DNA of 64,000 nucleotides, taken from assembly GCA_013399875.1 (NCBI GenBank), contig VXAZ01008120.1, forward strand, positions 1,161,445 through 1,225,444. The letters are read 5' to 3'. This DNA comes from Gymnorhina tibicen. Taxonomy: Eukaryota; Chordata; Aves; Passeriformes; Artamidae. The position numbers were made by a program, and so were the translations under genes. The number at the start of each line of letters is the position of its first letter. Position 1 is the stretch's first letter. This document shows, one piece after another, positions 63,318 through 64,000 of the stretch. Below the pieces are notes generated by a model. That model was given only the letters and a program-made list of their open reading frames with translations, was not told where the DNA came from and made no database searches.

Positions 63318-63440
63318 AGCCCACATTTCAAACGTGAAGAGCATGAAACATCAAGAGGAAACAACATGCCAAGGCTACTCAAGAACCCAGTGGCAGAATC
63401 AGGGGTCTGATTTTGACTCTCTGAGAGCCTATTCAGTGCA
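63318..63440 (-). repeat. MIR/L2/L3-like ancient repeat relic
   Basis: CACATTTCAAACGTGAAGAG, AACATGCCAAGGCTACTCAA and GAACCCAGTGGCAGAATCAG (then GGGTCTGATTTTGACTCTCTG) correspond in order to an old amniote repeat read in complement (ATTTTACAGATGAGGAA, CTTGCCCAAGGTCAC, AGTCAGTGGCAGAA, GAACCCAGGTCTC). Diverged but ordered. Confidence 0.5.
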
Positions 63441-64000
63441 AAAGCATCCTTGGCCTCTGGAGAGTTATGATACAAAGAAGTTATTCTGTGTGATGAAAAA
63501 GGGAAAACAGAATCTGTGTCTGTATGCTACTCCAGATCCAGGATTAGTTTCTTACAGTAATGAGATGGCTAAGTAATTCCACAGGATTTCACCAAGGTAA
63601 TCAAGTCCAGACACTCAGCATCTTACAGCCTTAAGACAGTGATGGAGCCAAAGCCTTTGCTGTTATCAATGCACATAGATAAACAGCAAGAAAATAATTT
63701 GAAAAGTACCTTTTGCTTAGAGCTACCACAATTCTTTCCTAAAGCATGCCCTGGCCAGAAGTGCATTTCAGACAGCAAGGGTATTAAAATCCTTCCTGGT
63801 AGGAAGTTGCCAATGATGCTGGTGTGTATATGCCCTTGGAGTGCCCAGGCTGTCAGCTGCACCAGCTGCTGCTTCATTCATTATACATGAGGAGTCACAG
63901 GCAGCGTGAAGCGCTGAAATTAATCCTGACAGAGTCATGAATAAAATGTAAATATATCTTGAGAAGGAAACATTTGCAAGGGAATTTTTAAAAAAAGAGA

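Larger units (their letters stand above)
14431..64000 (-). other. Probable LRFN2 first intron (partial), no further exon found
   Basis: This sequence lies upstream of the coding exon in the gene's direction. No reading frame outside CR1 copies has a recognisable domain, and there is no CpG-island-like segment to suggest a promoter. In other vertebrates LRFN2 has a very long first intron after a non-coding exon, so the promoter is probably beyond 64000. This is inference: a short non-coding exon could be present and would not be visible by eye. Confidence 0.6.
51388..64000. other. AT-rich intron to the window edge
   Basis: About 12.6 kb without a recognisable gene. It contains the 21-bp and 15-bp tandem repeats, the palindrome cluster at 54010-54056 and three old repeat relics listed separately. 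The longest frame (57976-58398, 140 codons) has no domain or family resemblance. No young CR1 copy lies in this stretch. Confidence 0.5.

Noticed and set aside
1..64000. CRISPR arrays, operons, bacterial genes or tRNA/rRNA genes
   Set aside because: The window is vertebrate nuclear DNA. The tandem repeats present have no spacers, and no cloverleaf with A and B boxes was noticed.

Overview
This window looks like a stretch of bird chromosome. Apart from the gene, the recognisable repeats are almost all CR1 non-LTR retrotransposon copies with the typical 3' end (short ATTCTATG-like repeats). Copies are few, most of the rest is single-copy AT-rich DNA, and there are no Alu- or L1-like repeats. 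A non-avian reptile cannot be excluded from the sequence alone.

The only convincing protein-coding sequence is one large exon on the minus strand (13017-14409). It encodes the first 457 codons of LRFN2 (SALM1), a synaptic adhesion protein: signal peptide, LRR N-cap, seven leucine-rich repeats, LRR C-cap, an Ig domain and the first half of a fibronectin type III domain. The exon has a clear acceptor (14410-14411) and donor (13015-13016), and its last codon is split in phase 2. The rest of FN3, the membrane segment and the cytoplasmic tail are not in the window. Positions 1-13016 are therefore the following intron, and 14410 onward is the preceding intron. If the non-coding first exon lies beyond 64000, as the very large first intron of LRFN2 in other vertebrates suggests, the whole window lies inside one gene.

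Layout. 1-13016: downstream intron with a 45-bp tandem duplication, one short CR1 tail and several old MIR/L2/L3-like relics. 13017-14409: LRFN2 exon. 14595-14693: a 99-base pure pyrimidine (CTTT)n tract close to the exon. 17258-17406: CR1 tail. 24378-25494: two CR1 copies tail to tail. 25758-25978: a diverged duplication around a single N, probably an assembly join. 27325-27526: three CRE-like motifs. 29545-30210 and 37063-38010: plus-strand CR1 copies. 30988-31027 and 34130-34191: strong inverted repeats. 41245-41435: minus-strand CR1 tail. 49801-51387: the longest CR1, internally deleted and with a broken reverse transcriptase. 52175-52258: a 21-bp repeat in four copies. 54010-54056: nested palindromes. 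The remainder to 64000 is AT-rich intron with a few old repeat relics.

I found no RNA gene, CRISPR array, intact mobile element or second gene, and no new biological system. The observations most worth checking are the 62-nt hairpin-forming, locally CpG-rich element at 34090-34250, the two-stage hairpin at 30988-31027, the 10-bp-indel duplication around the N, and the CRE-like cluster.
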